Positions 24,470 through 33,875 are shown, numbered from the stretch's first letter. The stretch: DNA of 64,000 bases from Microbacterium sp. APC 3901 (GCF_030407765.1 NZ_JASDCU010000001.1:248001-312000), one strand, 5' to 3'. Made by a program: numbers and translations. Notes: generated from the letters alone by a model not told the origin.

Positions 24470-25132
24470 TTACTCGGCCGGGGGCATCAGGACCGTGTCG
24501 ATGAGGTACACGGTCGCGTTGGCGGTCTGAACTCCACCGCAGATGACGGAGGCGTCGTTGACCATCAGGTCGTCGCCGCTGCCGGTGACCTCGAGGTCGG
24601 CACCCTGGACCGTGGCGTGCATGCCGGGGATCTCGTCAGGAGTGATCTGGCCGGGGACCACGTGGTACGTCAGGATCGAGCTCAGCGTGGCGCTGTCGGT
24701 CTTGAGAGCCTCGATGGTGGCCGGGTCGATCTTCGCGAAGGCGTCGTCGACCGGAGCGAAGACGGTGAACTCGTCGCCGTTCAGGGTGTCGACGAGGTCG
24801 ACATCCGGGTTCAGCTGTCCGCTGACCGCAGCCACCAGCGTGGTGAGCAGCGGGTTGTTGGATGCTGCGGTGGCGACCGGGTCGAGAGCCATGCCCTCGA
24901 CGGATCCTGCGCCGTCCGGAACAGCCTCTGCGTATGCGGCGCAGCCGGAGCCGACCAGGTTCGCGGCCGGGTCCATCGTCTCGGTCTCGGGAGCCATCGT
25001 CTCGGACGACTCGGGAGCCGTCGACTCGGCCGGCTCTTCAGTGGTGCCGCCCATGGAACATCCGGCGAGCACGAATGCGCTCGCAAGACCGAGGGTGATG
25101 GCTGCGGTGACCTTCTTCTTGGTGCTGAACAT
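24470..25132 (-). CDS. fasciclin-domain lipoprotein (MPT83-like)
   Basis: 220 aa. A signal peptide with lipobox FVLAGC (Cys about 25) is followed by an acidic Ser/Thr/Glu linker and one fasciclin (FAS1) domain with [30 protein letters not shown] and a C-terminal [14 protein letters not shown]. It is anchored on the cell surface and probably mediates adhesion. AAGGAG lies before ATG 25132. It is divergent from sigK-rskA and has a SigK-type promoter, like mpt70/mpt83 of M. tuberculosis, which are known SigK targets. Confidence 0.9.
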   Translation of the reverse strand: MFSTKKKVTAAITLGLASAFVLAGCSMGGTTEEPAESTAPESSETMAPETETMDPAANLVGSGCAAYAEAVPDGAGSVEGMALDPVATAASNNPLLTTLVAAVSGQLNPDVDLVDTLNGDEFTVFAPVDDAFAKIDPATIEALKTDSATLSSILTYHVVPGQITPDEIPGMHATVQGADLEVTGSGDDLMVNDASVICGGVQTANATVYLIDTVLMPPAE

Positions 25133-25183
25133 CTCGAGCTCCTTGAGAATCTCAGCCACGGCCTCTCCGTGGCGTTGACAGTC

Positions 25184-25210
25184 GTTCGGAGCCCCTCCGG
25201 GATCGGATGG
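25184..25210 (-). promoter_or_regulatory. SigK-type promoter of the fasciclin gene
   Basis: On the minus strand CCATCC (25210-25205), 15 bases, then CCGAAC (25189-25184). This matches the CCATCC / CCGAAT promoter I recall for mycobacterial SigK targets. The predicted leader is about 45 bases, ending at the Shine-Dalgarno of the fasciclin gene. Confidence 0.7.
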
Positions 25211-25356
25211 GAGAAATCGCAAAGAATTTTCCACGCGACCGAATCCAATCCGGTTCGGGGGTCCGCAGCGAACAGGTTTCGACGAAGAACACTTAAGAGG
25301 ACTCGTTTCCGTCACTTTCGGGCGGTCGCTGCGCGGGAAAGCGGGGTGAATGCGGC

Positions 25357-25956
25357 ATGCTGTTAGAGATGGTCATCGATGGAATGGACGTACCCGAAGA
25401 CGGTACGGCTCGGGATGCTGTCGCTGACCTGCTCATTCGCATCGGCGACGGTGATCAGCGCGCGTTCGCGGAGCTCTACGACACTCTGTCCTCCCGCGTC
25501 TTCGGCCTCATCCTCAGGGTTCTCGTGAATCGCTCCCAGAGCGAAGAGGTCCTGCAGGAGGTCTTCTTGGAGATCTGGCAATCCGCTTCGAAGTTCGCTC
25601 CGAACAAGGGGCAGGGAAGAACCTGGGTGATGACGATCGCGCACCGTCGTGCGGTCGACCGGGTTCGGGCGTCCCAGTCCAGCGCGGACCGGGACGTGCG
25701 AGCCGGGTTCAGAGATATCGGAGTCGCGCACGACAGTGTCGCGGAGACGGTGGAACTGGGCATCGAGGGCGAGAAGGTCGTTCACGCGCTCTCGGGTCTT
25801 CCTGAGGCGCAGCGCGAAGCTCTCGTTCTGGCCTACTACGGCGGTTACAGTCAGAACGAAGTGGCGGTGCTCGTGGGAGCGCCGCTGGGGACGATCAAGA
25901 CACGGATGCGAGATGGGCTCTCGCGACTGAGGACAGCTATGGGGGTGACAGCATGA
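25357..25956 (+). CDS. sigK: ECF sigma factor SigK
   Basis: 199-aa group 4 sigma factor. Region 2 includes [21 protein letters not shown] and [14 protein letters not shown], then [20 protein letters not shown]; region 4 is [48 protein letters not shown]. It fits the SigK group by sequence and by its partner rskA. GGGGTGA lies seven bases before ATG 25357; ATG 25369 and 25384 are later alternatives. It overlaps rskA by 4 bp and should direct the divergent fasciclin gene. Confidence 0.88.
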   Translation: MLLEMVIDGMDVPEDGTARDAVADLLIRIGDGDQRAFAELYDTLSSRVFGLILRVLVNRSQSEEVLQEVFLEIWQSASKFAPNKGQGRTWVMTIAHRRAVDRVRASQSSADRDVRAGFRDIGVAHDSVAETVELGIEGEKVVHALSGLPEAQREALVLAYYGGYSQNEVAVLVGAPLGTIKTRMRDGLSRLRTAMGVTA

Positions 25957-26762
25957 ACGAGCAGGAATTCGCAGAACTGGCAGCAGGAGCAGCGATCGAC
26001 GCGCTGTCGCCCGATGATCAGCAGCGGTATCACGCTGCGCTCGCAGCACACCCGGAATGGCAGCGCATCGTGGATGCCGACGCCGACAGCGCTGGCTTCC
26101 TGGCCGAGGGTGTGACGCGCGCCGCTCCGTCGCCTGACATCCGCGCCGCTCTGCTCGCACGCATCGCCGTCACGCCGCAGCACGGCGATATCGTGCTCGC
26201 GGACTCGATGCCTGATGCCACACCTGACGAGACGACGGATGCCGCACCGGTGACCGACTCAGCGCTCGCCGCACTCGGTGGAGAGGATGCTCCGAAGGCT
26301 CCGGCGCACCGGCTCCGGTTCCTCTTCACGCTCGCCGCATGCCTCGCGCTGCTCGTGGGCGTGGGGGCGGGCGCAGTCGCGATCAACACGTACATCAACC
26401 GACCGGCGAGTGTCGTCGCGCTCGAGGACATCCAGGCGGCCGACGACGCCCAGCAGGCCAGCGTGTCACTCGAGAGCGGTGGCACTGCGACCGCGCACTG
26501 GTCGGCGTCGCTCGGCAAGTCCGTGCTCGTGACCGACGGCATCCCGTCCCTCGCCGAGGGCGAGACGTACGAGCTCTGGTACGTGCGCGGCGATACTCCG
26601 GTGTCGGCAGGTGTGTTCGCGGCAGACGGCGGGGAAGCGACAGCCGTGCTCGCCGGGGAGATGCACGCGGGCGATGTGATCGCGGTCACGGTCGAGCAGG
26701 ACGGAGGCTCGCCCTCGGGTCTGCCGACCTCCGATCCCGTCGTCGTGATCCCGACGGCCTGA
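25953..26762 (+). CDS. rskA: anti-sigma-K factor RskA
   Basis: 269-aa membrane anti-sigma factor. The cytoplasmic N-terminal part (ELAAGAAIDALSPDDQQRYHAAL) binds the sigma factor, one membrane helix lies at about 112-135 (FLFTLAACLALLVGVGAGAVAI), and the extracytoplasmic RskA domain contains SLAEGETYELWYVRGDTPVSAGVF. Release by regulated proteolysis of the membrane segment is known for the family. ATG 25953 overlaps sigK, ensuring matched synthesis. Confidence 0.9.
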   Translation: MNEQEFAELAAGAAIDALSPDDQQRYHAALAAHPEWQRIVDADADSAGFLAEGVTRAAPSPDIRAALLARIAVTPQHGDIVLADSMPDATPDETTDAAPVTDSALAALGGEDAPKAPAHRLRFLFTLAACLALLVGVGAGAVAINTYINRPASVVALEDIQAADDAQQASVSLESGGTATAHWSASLGKSVLVTDGIPSLAEGETYELWYVRGDTPVSAGVFAADGGEATAVLAGEMHAGDVIAVTVEQDGGSPSGLPTSDPVVVIPTA

Positions 26763-26790
26763 TCTCTCGGATCGCGCGTACCCTGGACTG

Positions 26791-27420
26791 ATGCCTGAGC
26801 AGTTCTCCCGTCCGGTGCGCCGGCCCACCACCGCCTTCGACAACATCGTCGGCAGTCACGATCCCGCCGAGGAGACACGTGTCGCGCATGCGACCGCATC
26901 CGCTCTGCTGACCCGGGTGCGCGCCGACGAGAGCGGCGTGAGCGCCGATCGACTCGTCGCCTTCACCGACGAGCACGGCATCGACGAGATCGCCGAGCTC
27001 TGGTCCAAGGCGCCGTCTCGCACCCTGCCGGGTGCGTTGTGGCGCCTGTACATCCTGCAGCTGTCCATCCACGGCGATCCGCAGACCGCCGCTCTGCTGT
27101 ACGAGCGGGGCAGAGTGGAGCTCTCTTCTGTGGATGCCGTGATCGCCGGAGCGCCTGTGCCGGCGAATCCGGATGAACTGGTCGCCCTCATCGACACGAT
27201 TCTGCGCGGTGCATTCCGGGGCGACTTCGCTGTGGCGCTCGACAGGGCGGCCGCGTTCTGTCGCGTGCAGGCATCGGGGGCGACGCACACCGCCGACGAT
27301 TACGAGCCGACCGAGCCGTCGCGAGCGAGCGAGCTCACGACGCGGGCGCTCCGGCTGAGCAGCTACGCGCAGGATCTGTCGGCCTCTGCAGCGCTCTGGC
27401 GCACCGGCGCCCTGGCCTGA
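26791..27420 (+). CDS. conserved actinobacterial protein of unknown function
   Basis: 209 aa, not recognised. It is soluble and mostly helical by composition, with no signal peptide or membrane segment. The central part WSKAPSRTLPGALWRLYILQ and HGDPQTAALLYERGR, and the C-terminal RASELTTRALRLSSYAQDL, look like a conserved globular domain. TACCCT (26779-26784) ends six bases before the ATG and no Shine-Dalgarno is present, so it has its own leaderless promoter 28 bp after rskA. No function can be inferred from position alone. Confidence 0.75.
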   Translation: MPEQFSRPVRRPTTAFDNIVGSHDPAEETRVAHATASALLTRVRADESGVSADRLVAFTDEHGIDEIAELWSKAPSRTLPGALWRLYILQLSIHGDPQTAALLYERGRVELSSVDAVIAGAPVPANPDELVALIDTILRGAFRGDFAVALDRAAAFCRVQASGATHTADDYEPTEPSRASELTTRALRLSSYAQDLSASAALWRTGALA

Positions 27421-27461
27421 TTCGACGCGGCGGTCGGGGTTCGCGCCCGGGTATGAGAAGA

Positions 27462-27537
27462 CCGGGCCGCAAAAACGCCTCTCGGCGGAAGGCCGCTCGC
27501 AGCGGCAAAAATTGGAGCCCGGGGTTATGCGGCCCGG
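27462..27537. ncRNA. candidate structured RNA element before pabC
   Basis: A perfect 10-bp stem, CCGGGCCGCA (27462-27471) with TGCGGCCCGG (27528-27537), encloses two small hairpins: CGCC-TCTC-GGCG (27476-27487) and GCCGC-TCGCA-GCGGC (27492-27506). The strands between are A-rich (AAAA, GGAA, AAAAATT). GAGCCCGGG (27515-27523) could instead pair with CCCGGGCTC (27573-27581), giving a pseudoknot or switch with the outer stem. I do not recognise a known family. The strand is uncertain; the minus strand ends in GGCG followed by TTTTT and could act as a terminator. Confidence 0.45.
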
Positions 27538-27593
27538 CCACTCCAGTGTAACAAGATCACGCGGAGGCTATTCCCGGGCTCTAGGCTCGGATC

Positions 27594-28478
27594 ATGACAC
27601 GGCGCTTTGCTCTGATGATCGATCCTGCGGCGGCTGACGTCGACCGCTCCGACTTCGCAGACTCGTTCACTCTCGTCGATGCGGCGGCCCCGGCACTGAG
27701 CGTGGGGGAGCTGAGCACTCAGCGCGGCGACGGGGTCTTCGAGTCGATCGGCGTGATCGACGGGCACGCGCAGGAGGTCGTACCGCACCTCGAGCGGCTC
27801 GTGCACTCGGCGCAGCTGTGCGACCTGCCCATCCCGAATCAGACGCAGTGGCATCAGGCCATCGATCGTGCCGCCGCCCACTGCGAGAAGGGCGAGTACG
27901 TCATCAAGCTCATCCTCAGTCGTGGTGTCGAACACGGACCGACGCCGACCGCCTGGGTCACGGCTGCGCCGGCATCGGACTTCTCCGGGGTGCGTGCGCG
28001 GGGAATCCGCGTCGTCACCCTAGACCGCGGGTACGACCTCGACGTCGCCGAGAAGGCGCCGTGGCTGCTGCTCGGGGCGAAGACCCTCTCGTATGCGGTC
28101 AACATGGCGGCGCTTCGCGAGGCGCACCGACGCGGAGCGGACGACGCGATCTTCCTGTCGCGCGACGGCTTCGTGCTCGAGGCGCCGACCGCGTCGCTGA
28201 TCCTGCGCTTCGGCGACCGATTCGTGACCCCGGCGCCGAACGGCGGCATCCTGCACGGCACGACCCAGCTCAGCGTCTACGAACACCTCACCGCGCGTGG
28301 ACTCCTCGCGGAGTACGCCCAGGTGCCGGCATCCGACCTGCCGCGTGCCGATGCTGCGTGGCTCGTCTCGAGCGTCCGCCTCGCCGCCGCGATCACCGCC
28401 ATCGACGGCGTCGAGCTGCCCGTCGACCACACTCTCACGGCCGAACTCAACGAGTACCTCCTCTCGCCCCGCGACTGA
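27594..28478 (+). CDS. pabC: class IV aminotransferase, probable aminodeoxychorismate lyase
   Basis: 294-aa PLP fold-type IV enzyme. STQRGDGVFESIGVIDGH is the N-terminal signature, the PLP Lys is in LLLGAKTLSYAVNM, and DDAIFLSRDGFVLEAPTASLIL and GILHGTTQLSV follow. PabC makes 4-aminobenzoate for folate; branched-chain or D-amino acid transaminases share the fold. TAGGCT (27582-27587) ends six bases before the ATG, so the message is probably leaderless. From memory Mtb Rv0812 (pabC) also lies near ygfZ, nitrobindin and glnR genes, as here. Confidence 0.85.
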   Translation: MTRRFALMIDPAAADVDRSDFADSFTLVDAAAPALSVGELSTQRGDGVFESIGVIDGHAQEVVPHLERLVHSAQLCDLPIPNQTQWHQAIDRAAAHCEKGEYVIKLILSRGVEHGPTPTAWVTAAPASDFSGVRARGIRVVTLDRGYDLDVAEKAPWLLLGAKTLSYAVNMAALREAHRRGADDAIFLSRDGFVLEAPTASLILRFGDRFVTPAPNGGILHGTTQLSVYEHLTARGLLAEYAQVPASDLPRADAAWLVSSVRLAAAITAIDGVELPVDHTLTAELNEYLLSPRD

Positions 28479-28484
28479 GACGAC

Positions 28485-28520
28485 GAAACGCCGTGGGACC
28501 AGAGGGTCTCACGGCGTTTC
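28485..28520. terminator. bidirectional terminator between pabC and pstB
   Basis: GAAACGCCGTG (28485-28495) pairs with CACGGCGTTTC (28510-28520), and the stem continues inward through GGACC/GGTCT to an AGAG loop. The genes on both sides converge. Confidence 0.85.
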
Positions 28521-28587
28521 GCACCCTCAGCTCCGAAACCGTGCCCGCCAAGAGCAGCAGAGAACGGAGGAGGGGAGGAACGGATGC

Positions 28588-29367
28588 CTATCCGAAGCGA
28601 CCCGAGACGTAGTCCTCGGTGGCCTGTACGGACGGGGTGGTGAACATCGTGCGGGTGTCGTCGTACTCGATGAGCTTGCCGGGCTTGCCGGTGCCGGCGA
28701 TGTTGAAGAACGCGGTCCGGTCGGACACGCGGCTCGCCTGCTGCATGTTGTGCGTCACGATGACGACGGTGTACTCGGACTTGATCTCGGCGATGAGCTC
28801 CTCGATGGCGAAGGTCGAGATCGGGTCGAGGGCTGAGCAGGGCTCGTCCATCAGGATGACATCGGGGGAGACGGCGATCGCGCGGGCGATGCACAGACGC
28901 TGCTGCTGGCCGCCCGAGAGTCCGGAGCCGGGGCGGTCGAGACGGTCCTTGACCTCGTTCCAGAGGTTGGCGCCGCGCAGCGACTTCTCGACGAGCGCGT
29001 CCTGGTCGCTCTTCGCCATGCGCGTGTTGTTGAGCTTGACGCCCGCGAGCACGTTCTCCTTGATGGACATGGTGGGGAACGGGTTCGGACGCTGGAACAC
29101 CATGCCGACCTGACGACGCACCAGCACGGGGTCGACGCCGGCGCCGTAGAGGTTCTTGCCGTCGATCAGCACCTCTCCCTCGACGCGTGCGCCGGGGATG
29201 ACCTCGTGCATGCGGTTGAGGGTGCGCAGGAAGGTGGACTTTCCGCAGCCGGACGGGCCGATGAACGCCGTTACGGTGTTGGGCTTGATGTCGATGCTGA
29301 CGCCTTCGACGGCGAGGAAGTCGCTGTAGTAGACGTTGAGGTCGTTGACTTCGATGCTCTTGGACAC
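28588..29367 (-). CDS. pstB: phosphate ABC transporter ATP-binding protein
   Basis: 259-aa ATPase of the high-affinity phosphate importer. Walker [10 protein letters not shown] (about 37-45), Q-loop [13 protein letters not shown] typical of PstB, signature LSGGQQQR, Walker [15 protein letters not shown]-loop IVTHNMQQA. It energises import through PstA/PstC. It is last in the pstSCAB unit, 34 bp after pstA. Confidence 0.96.
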   Translation of the reverse strand: MSKSIEVNDLNVYYSDFLAVEGVSIDIKPNTVTAFIGPSGCGKSTFLRTLNRMHEVIPGARVEGEVLIDGKNLYGAGVDPVLVRRQVGMVFQRPNPFPTMSIKENVLAGVKLNNTRMAKSDQDALVEKSLRGANLWNEVKDRLDRPGSGLSGGQQQRLCIARAIAVSPDVILMDEPCSALDPISTFAIEELIAEIKSEYTVVIVTHNMQQASRVSDRTAFFNIAGTGKPGKLIEYDDTRTMFTTPSVQATEDYVSGRFG

Positions 29368-29401
29368 GTGTGATCCTTCTTCTTCAGTCGGGAAAGACGG
29401 C

Positions 29402-30511
29402 TCAGCGGCCGTTGATCTTGGGGGCGAACACCTTGGCGATGATCCTGGCCAGCAGGTTCAGCACCATCACGATGACGATCAGGGTGAGGGCAGCGGCCCA
29501 GGCCCGGTCGAGGTAGGCATCGACGGGGATGCCGGGGTACTTGGCCTGCATGTACGAGAACACGGGTAGCGTCGCCATCTGCCCGCTGAACATGTTCAGG
29601 TTCATGCCCTGCACGATGCCGACGGTGAGAAGCAGTGGCGCGGTCTCGCCGATCACGCGTGAGATCGCGAGCATGATGCTGGTCAGGATCCCGGCGATGG
29701 CCGTCGGCAGGACGACCTTGATGATCGTCAGCCATTTGGGGACGCCGAGCGCGTAGGCGGCCTCGCGGAGCTCGTTCGGGACGATGCGCAGCAGCTCTTC
29801 CGAGCCGCGGACGACGACCGGGATCATCAGCACCGAGAGCGCGAGCGAGCCCATGATCCCCATTCGGGTGCCCGGTCCGACGATGAGCGCGAACACGGAG
29901 TAGATGAAGAGACCGGCGACGATCGACGGGATGCCGGTCATGACGTCGACGAGGAAGGTGATGCCACGCGCGAGCTTGCGTCCTTCGCCATACTCGACGA
30001 GGTAGATCGAGGTCATCAGGCCGATCGGCACCGAGATGATCGTCGCGCCGAGCGTGATCAGCAGTGTGCCGTAGATGGCATGGATCGCGCCACCGCCCTC
30101 GCCCACGATGTTGCGCATCGAGAAGCTGAAGAACTCCCCGTCGAAGCGCATGAGGCCGTTGATGACCACGGTGTAGAGCAGGGAGATGAGGGGGAGGAGC
30201 GCGACCACGAAAGCACCGGAGACCAGCGCGGTCATGAGGCGGTCGATCGCGTGGCGGCGGCTCTCGACCACCGAGGAGATGACCATGATCAGCGCCATGT
30301 AGAACACGAGGCCGACGACGAGCGTGAGCGCGATGTTGAAGTCTGCGGGGTCGCCGCCGGCGTTGACGAAGGCGAAGATCGTCGCAGACACCACGAACGC
30401 GACTAGCAGAAGCGCCCACGGGGCCCACTTCGGCAGGTGGCCTGCCGACGTGGTGTGCACCGGAGCGACGACGGACGAGGGAGACGGCGAGGGAGTGAGG
30501 GTGGCGGTCAT
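29402..30511 (-). CDS. pstA: phosphate ABC transporter permease PstA
   Basis: 369 aa. An N-terminal Pro/Ser-rich cytoplasmic stretch of ~30 residues is followed by three helices specific to actinobacterial PstA and then the six-helix permease core, with the coupling EAA-type loop [29 protein letters not shown]. It starts one base after the pstC stop. Confidence 0.94.
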   Translation of the reverse strand: MTATLTPSPSPSSVVAPVHTTSAGHLPKWAPWALLLVAFVVSATIFAFVNAGGDPADFNIALTLVVGLVFYMALIMVISSVVESRRHAIDRLMTALVSGAFVVALLPLISLLYTVVINGLMRFDGEFFSFSMRNIVGEGGGAIHAIYGTLLITLGATIISVPIGLMTSIYLVEYGEGRKLARGITFLVDVMTGIPSIVAGLFIYSVFALIVGPGTRMGIMGSLALSVLMIPVVVRGSEELLRIVPNELREAAYALGVPKWLTIIKVVLPTAIAGILTSIMLAISRVIGETAPLLLTVGIVQGMNLNMFSGQMATLPVFSYMQAKYPGIPVDAYLDRAWAAALTLIVIVMVLNLLARIIAKVFAPKINGR

Positions 30512-30512
30512 G

Positions 30513-31481
30513 TCAGTTGGCTCCCGAGAACTCGGCGCGGCGCGAGACGATCCAGCGGGCCACGAAGTTGACCGCGAAGGTGACGATGAAGAGGATCAGA
30601 CCCGCCGCGATGAGCGTGTTGACGCCCTCGTCGTGGGCCTCGGGGAACCGCAGGGCGATGATCGCAGGGATCGTCGTGGGGTTCTCCGGGTTGATCAGGT
30701 TGAACGTGACGATGCCGAGTGGCGAGAGCACCAGCGTGACGGCCATGGTCTCGCCGAGAGCGCGGCCGAGGCCGAGCATCGCCCCAGAGACCATGCCGCT
30801 GCGAGCGAAGGGGAGAACGGCCATCCGCACCATCTCCCAGCGGGTCGCGCCGAGCGCGAGTGCCGCCTCCTCGTGCAGCTTCGGCGTCTGCAGGAACACC
30901 TCGCGGCAGATGGCCGTCATGATCGGCAGGATCATGACCGCGAGCACGAGGGACGCGGTGAGGATCGTCTTTCCTGTGCCGGAGGGCGTTCCGCCGAAGA
31001 GCGGGATGAATCCGAGGTTCTCATTGAGCCACTTGTAGAAGGGCACGAGCATCGGCGCGAAGGTGAGTGCACCCCAGAGGCCGAAGACGACGGAGGGCAC
31101 GGCGGCCAGCAGGTCGATGATGTAGCCGAGGAAGCCGGCGAGCCGACGAGGGGCGTAGTGCGAGATGAACAGCGCGATGCCGATCGCGATCGGAGCGGCG
31201 ATCACGAGAGCGATGAAGCTCGACCACAGCGTTCCGAAGACGAAGGGCCACACCCAGGAGAGGAACGACTGTCCCTCGAGGATGTGGTTGTTCGAGGTGT
31301 CGGACGACAGAGCGGGGAGCGCCTGCACGATGAGGAAGACCGCGACCGCCGCGAGGGTGACGAGGATGATGATTCCCGCCGCCAGTGCGGTGCCGGAGAA
31401 GATGAGGTCACCCCGTCGGCGTGGGGCGGTGCGCGTCCCGGGGGAACGGGTGGTATCGGGACCCGTTGAGGTTGTGGTCAT
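30513..31481 (-). CDS. pstC: phosphate ABC transporter permease PstC
   Basis: 322 aa with six membrane helices. The coupling loop is REVFLQTPKLHEEAALALGATRWEMVRMAVLPFARSGM. A short Thr/Pro-rich N-terminal extension precedes helix 1. GGAG sits eight bases before the ATG. It is separated from pstS by 129 bp that hold a strong intercistronic hairpin. Confidence 0.94.
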   Translation of the reverse strand: MTTTSTGPDTTRSPGTRTAPRRRGDLIFSGTALAAGIIILVTLAAVAVFLIVQALPALSSDTSNNHILEGQSFLSWVWPFVFGTLWSSFIALVIAAPIAIGIALFISHYAPRRLAGFLGYIIDLLAAVPSVVFGLWGALTFAPMLVPFYKWLNENLGFIPLFGGTPSGTGKTILTASLVLAVMILPIMTAICREVFLQTPKLHEEAALALGATRWEMVRMAVLPFARSGMVSGAMLGLGRALGETMAVTLVLSPLGIVTFNLINPENPTTIPAIIALRFPEAHDEGVNTLIAAGLILFIVTFAVNFVARWIVSRRAEFSGAN

Positions 31482-31528
31482 CGGAGCGACTCCAGGCTCT
31501 GAGGGACTTTCGGGGTTTTCATGCGGGT

Positions 31529-31573
31529 GCCCCCGCGGTGTCGGTCGAGTCCTACGACCGACACCACGGGGGC
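31529..31573 (-). terminator. strong intercistronic hairpin between pstS and pstC
   Basis: GCCCCCG and GGTGTCGGTCG (31529-31547) pair with CGACCGACACC and CGGGGGC (31555-31573), about 18 bp with one internal mismatch and a 7-base loop. There is no T-run. Such hairpins stabilise the upstream message or cut read-through, so that the binding protein is made in excess over the permease. Confidence 0.65.
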
Positions 31574-31610
31574 GTCGGGAGCGGAGCTCAGCGGTGTGCT
31601 GAGCCCTCCG

Positions 31611-32714
31611 TCACTCCGTGACGATCGCGTCGATCGCCGTGTTGATCTGGTCGCGCAGGGCGTCCGAGATCGGCGCGCTGCCGGCAGCCTCTGCGGCGGC
31701 GTCCTGGCCCTCGGCCGATGCGACGTACTGGAAGTACGCCTTCACCAGAGTCGCGGCCTCGGCGTCGTCGTACTCGACGCAGCCGATGAGGTAGGACACG
31801 AGTGCGATCGGGTACGAACCGGCGGGTGCTGCGGCCGGGTCGACGGCGTAGGCGAGGTCGTGGTCGGAGCGGCCCTCTTCGAGCGGCGATGCCTCGACGA
31901 GCGCTGCGGCAGCCTCGGCGGAGTACGCGACGTACTCGCCCTCGACCTCGACGGCGACCTGGCCCAGGTCTGCGGTGCGCGATGCATCCGCGAAGCCGAT
32001 GTAGCCGACGCCGTTGGTGATGGCGTCGACGACGCCCGAGGTGCCGTCGCCGGCCTCACCGGTCTGAAGCGGCCACTCGTCGCCGGCCTCGTAGGTCCAG
32101 ACGTCGGGAGCGACGGCGCTGAGGTACTTGGTGAACGTCTCCTGCGTGCCCGACGCGTCTGCGCGGTGCACGGGGACGATCGCCTGGTCGGGCAGCTCGA
32201 CGCCCTCGTTCTGCGACGCGATGGCTGCGTCGTTCCAGTTGGTGATGGCGCCCGAGAAGATCTTCGCGATCGTCTCGCCGTCCAGGTTCAGCTCATCGAT
32301 GCCCTCGAGGTTGAAGGCGACGGCGACGGGCGAGATGTACACGGGGATCTCGACGATGTCGTCGGAGGCGCAGGATCCGAAGCCGCCCGCGGCCAGCTCG
32401 TCCGCGTCGAACGCGCGGTCGGAGCCGATGAAGTTGGACGAGCCGGCGATGAAGTTCTCGCGGCCGGTGCCAGAACCCGTCGCGGTGTAGTTCACGGTGG
32501 TGTCGGGGTTGGCGGTCTGGAATGCGGCGACCCAGGACTGCTGGGCGGCCTCCTGCGAGGAGGCTCCTGTGGCCTCGATGGTGCCGGAGAGGGTGGACGT
32601 GCTGGGCGCGTCGCTGGAGCCGCCGGCTCCGCCTTCGTTCGCGGCACAGCCGGCGAGGGCGAGAGCGGCCACGGCGCCGATGGCGCCGATTCGTGCGATT
32701 CGGGAGATCTTCAC
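31611..32714 (-). CDS. pstS: phosphate-binding lipoprotein PstS
   Basis: 367-aa periplasmic-type binding protein anchored by a lipid at ALALAGC (lipobox Cys about 22). Phosphate-binding motifs: IEATGASSQEAAQQSW, YTATGSGTGRENF, the FIGSDRAFDADE loop and HRADASGTQETFTKYL. GTG 32714 is chosen because AAGGA lies upstream and it begins directly at the KISRIAR signal sequence. It is first in pstSCAB and follows a PHO box. Confidence 0.94.
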   Translation of the reverse strand: MKISRIARIGAIGAVAALALAGCAANEGGAGGSSDAPSTSTLSGTIEATGASSQEAAQQSWVAAFQTANPDTTVNYTATGSGTGRENFIAGSSNFIGSDRAFDADELAAGGFGSCASDDIVEIPVYISPVAVAFNLEGIDELNLDGETIAKIFSGAITNWNDAAIASQNEGVELPDQAIVPVHRADASGTQETFTKYLSAVAPDVWTYEAGDEWPLQTGEAGDGTSGVVDAITNGVGYIGFADASRTADLGQVAVEVEGEYVAYSAEAAAALVEASPLEEGRSDHDLAYAVDPAAAPAGSYPIALVSYLIGCVEYDDAEAATLVKAYFQYVASAEGQDAAAEAAGSAPISDALRDQINTAIDAIVTE

Positions 32715-32780
32715 TGTGGATCCTTCGATCTTTGATGTGGTGGGGCCCGGTGCAGGGCACACAGTGACGCTATGTGCGGC

Positions 32781-32821
32781 GGTTAACGAGACTCTCCCGC
32801 TCAGGTGAACGGGAGGTGAAC
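32781..32821 (-). promoter_or_regulatory. PHO box of pstS
   Basis: On the minus strand two exact GTTCACC units (32821-32815 and 32810-32804), 11 bp apart, followed two periods later by a GTTAACC unit (32787-32781). Direct GTTCACC repeats with an 11-bp period are the binding site of the phosphate regulator (PhoP/RegX3) in actinobacteria. It lies about 67-107 bp before the pstS start. Confidence 0.88.
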
Positions 32822-32846
32822 GGAACGCGTCTCTCTGGGGCGTGCG

Positions 32847-32878
32847 AAGGGCCGCATCCGTTGCCGGATGCGGCCCTT
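32847..32878 (-). terminator. terminator after the mutT1-like gene
   Basis: AAGGGCCGCATCCG (32847-32860) and its complement (32865-32878) form a 14-bp stem with a TTGC loop. It lies 20 bp past the stop of the minus-strand mutT1-like gene and before the pstS promoter region. Confidence 0.85.
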
Positions 32879-32897
32879 CACGACTGCCGGCAACGCG

Positions 32898-33875
32898 CTA
32901 GGCCTTGGGGATGTGCGTCTCGATCGCGATGATCCCCGAACCCGGATTGGATGCCGAGAGGTGCACGACCGAGAAGGCCGCCGGTTCGAGGTCGGCGGCG
33001 CTGCTGACATACGAGCCGCGGACCGTCCCGGTGGCCAGGGCGATCTCGGTCAGGATCCCCGGCAGCACCGGGCCGTGACTGCACAGCACGGCCGGCTTTC
33101 CCGAGCGCACGCGGCGACCGACGACGGAGCGCAGATCGTCTTCGCCGTCCTCCCACGCGTCCTGGCTGATCTTCGGGGTGGTGACGGTCTTGCGATCGAG
33201 GGCCTTCGCGAGCGGTGTCACGGTCTGCATGCAGCGCGCGGCATCGCTCGTGATGATCTTGCGCACGCCGAACGCCCGCAGCGGGCCGACGATCGACTTC
33301 GCCTGCTGCAGGCCTCGATCGGTCAGAGGTCGTTCGGCATCCGGGCCGTCCCAGTCGCCGCGCGAGAGCGCTTTCGCGTGGCGCAGCGCGATGATCGGGA
33401 ACGTGCGCAGCACACCGTCGTCGACGAGCTGAGCGAAGAAGTCGAGGATCTCGACGTCTACCGGGTAGCTCAGGCGAGCGCGCGCCTTCTTGAGGCTGAC
33501 CCATTCGAGGGCGGCGATCTCGCGATTCGGCACGAACGTCGAGGCGCGGATCGCGTCGGACGTGGCCTCCGCCGCCCAGTAGTGCACGACCTTCTGCTTG
33601 CTGGAGGGCAGGTGGTAGCGGCTCACGCCGACGGGAACTCCGAGGGAGACGCGGATGCCGGTCTCCTCGTGCACCTCCCGCACCGCCGTCTCGGCGAGCA
33701 TCTCACCGGGATCGACCTTCCCTTTGGGAAGCGTGACGTCGCGGTACTTGGTGCGATGGATCAGAAGGATCCGCAGCTTGCCGTCGATGAGTCGCCAGAC
33801 GACGGCCCCGGCCGCGTAGACGGCCTTGTCCGTCCACTTCGACCGTGTGGCCCTGGTGCTCGAGTCGTCGCTCAT
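32898..33875 (-). CDS. mutT1: Nudix hydrolase fused to histidine-phosphatase domain (MutT1-like)
   Basis: 325 aa with two catalytic domains. The Nudix box is [23 protein letters not shown] in form (about residues 52-74), and the C-terminal half is a histidine phosphatase starting [10 protein letters not shown] with a second His in [10 protein letters not shown]. In mycobacteria MutT1 of this layout cleans 8-oxo-dGTP and acts on diadenosine polyphosphates. The ATG overlaps the ppk stop by 4 bp, so it is coupled to polyphosphate metabolism. The assignment to MutT1 is by architecture. Confidence 0.88.
   Translation of the reverse strand: MSDDSSTRATRSKWTDKAVYAAGAVVWRLIDGKLRILLIHRTKYRDVTLPKGKVDPGEMLAETAVREVHEETGIRVSLGVPVGVSRYHLPSSKQKVVHYWAAEATSDAIRASTFVPNREIAALEWVSLKKARARLSYPVDVEILDFFAQLVDDGVLRTFPIIALRHAKALSRGDWDGPDAERPLTDRGLQQAKSIVGPLRAFGVRKIITSDAARCMQTVTPLAKALDRKTVTTPKISQDAWEDGEDDLRSVVGRRVRSGKPAVLCSHGPVLPGILTEIALATGTVRGSYVSSAADLEPAAFSVVHLSASNPGSGIIAIETHIPKA

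Noticed and set aside
30324..31469. 381-aa frame on the plus strand with Glu/Arg/Asp-rich sequence
   Set aside because: Opposite pstC/pstA, very biased composition and no motifs.
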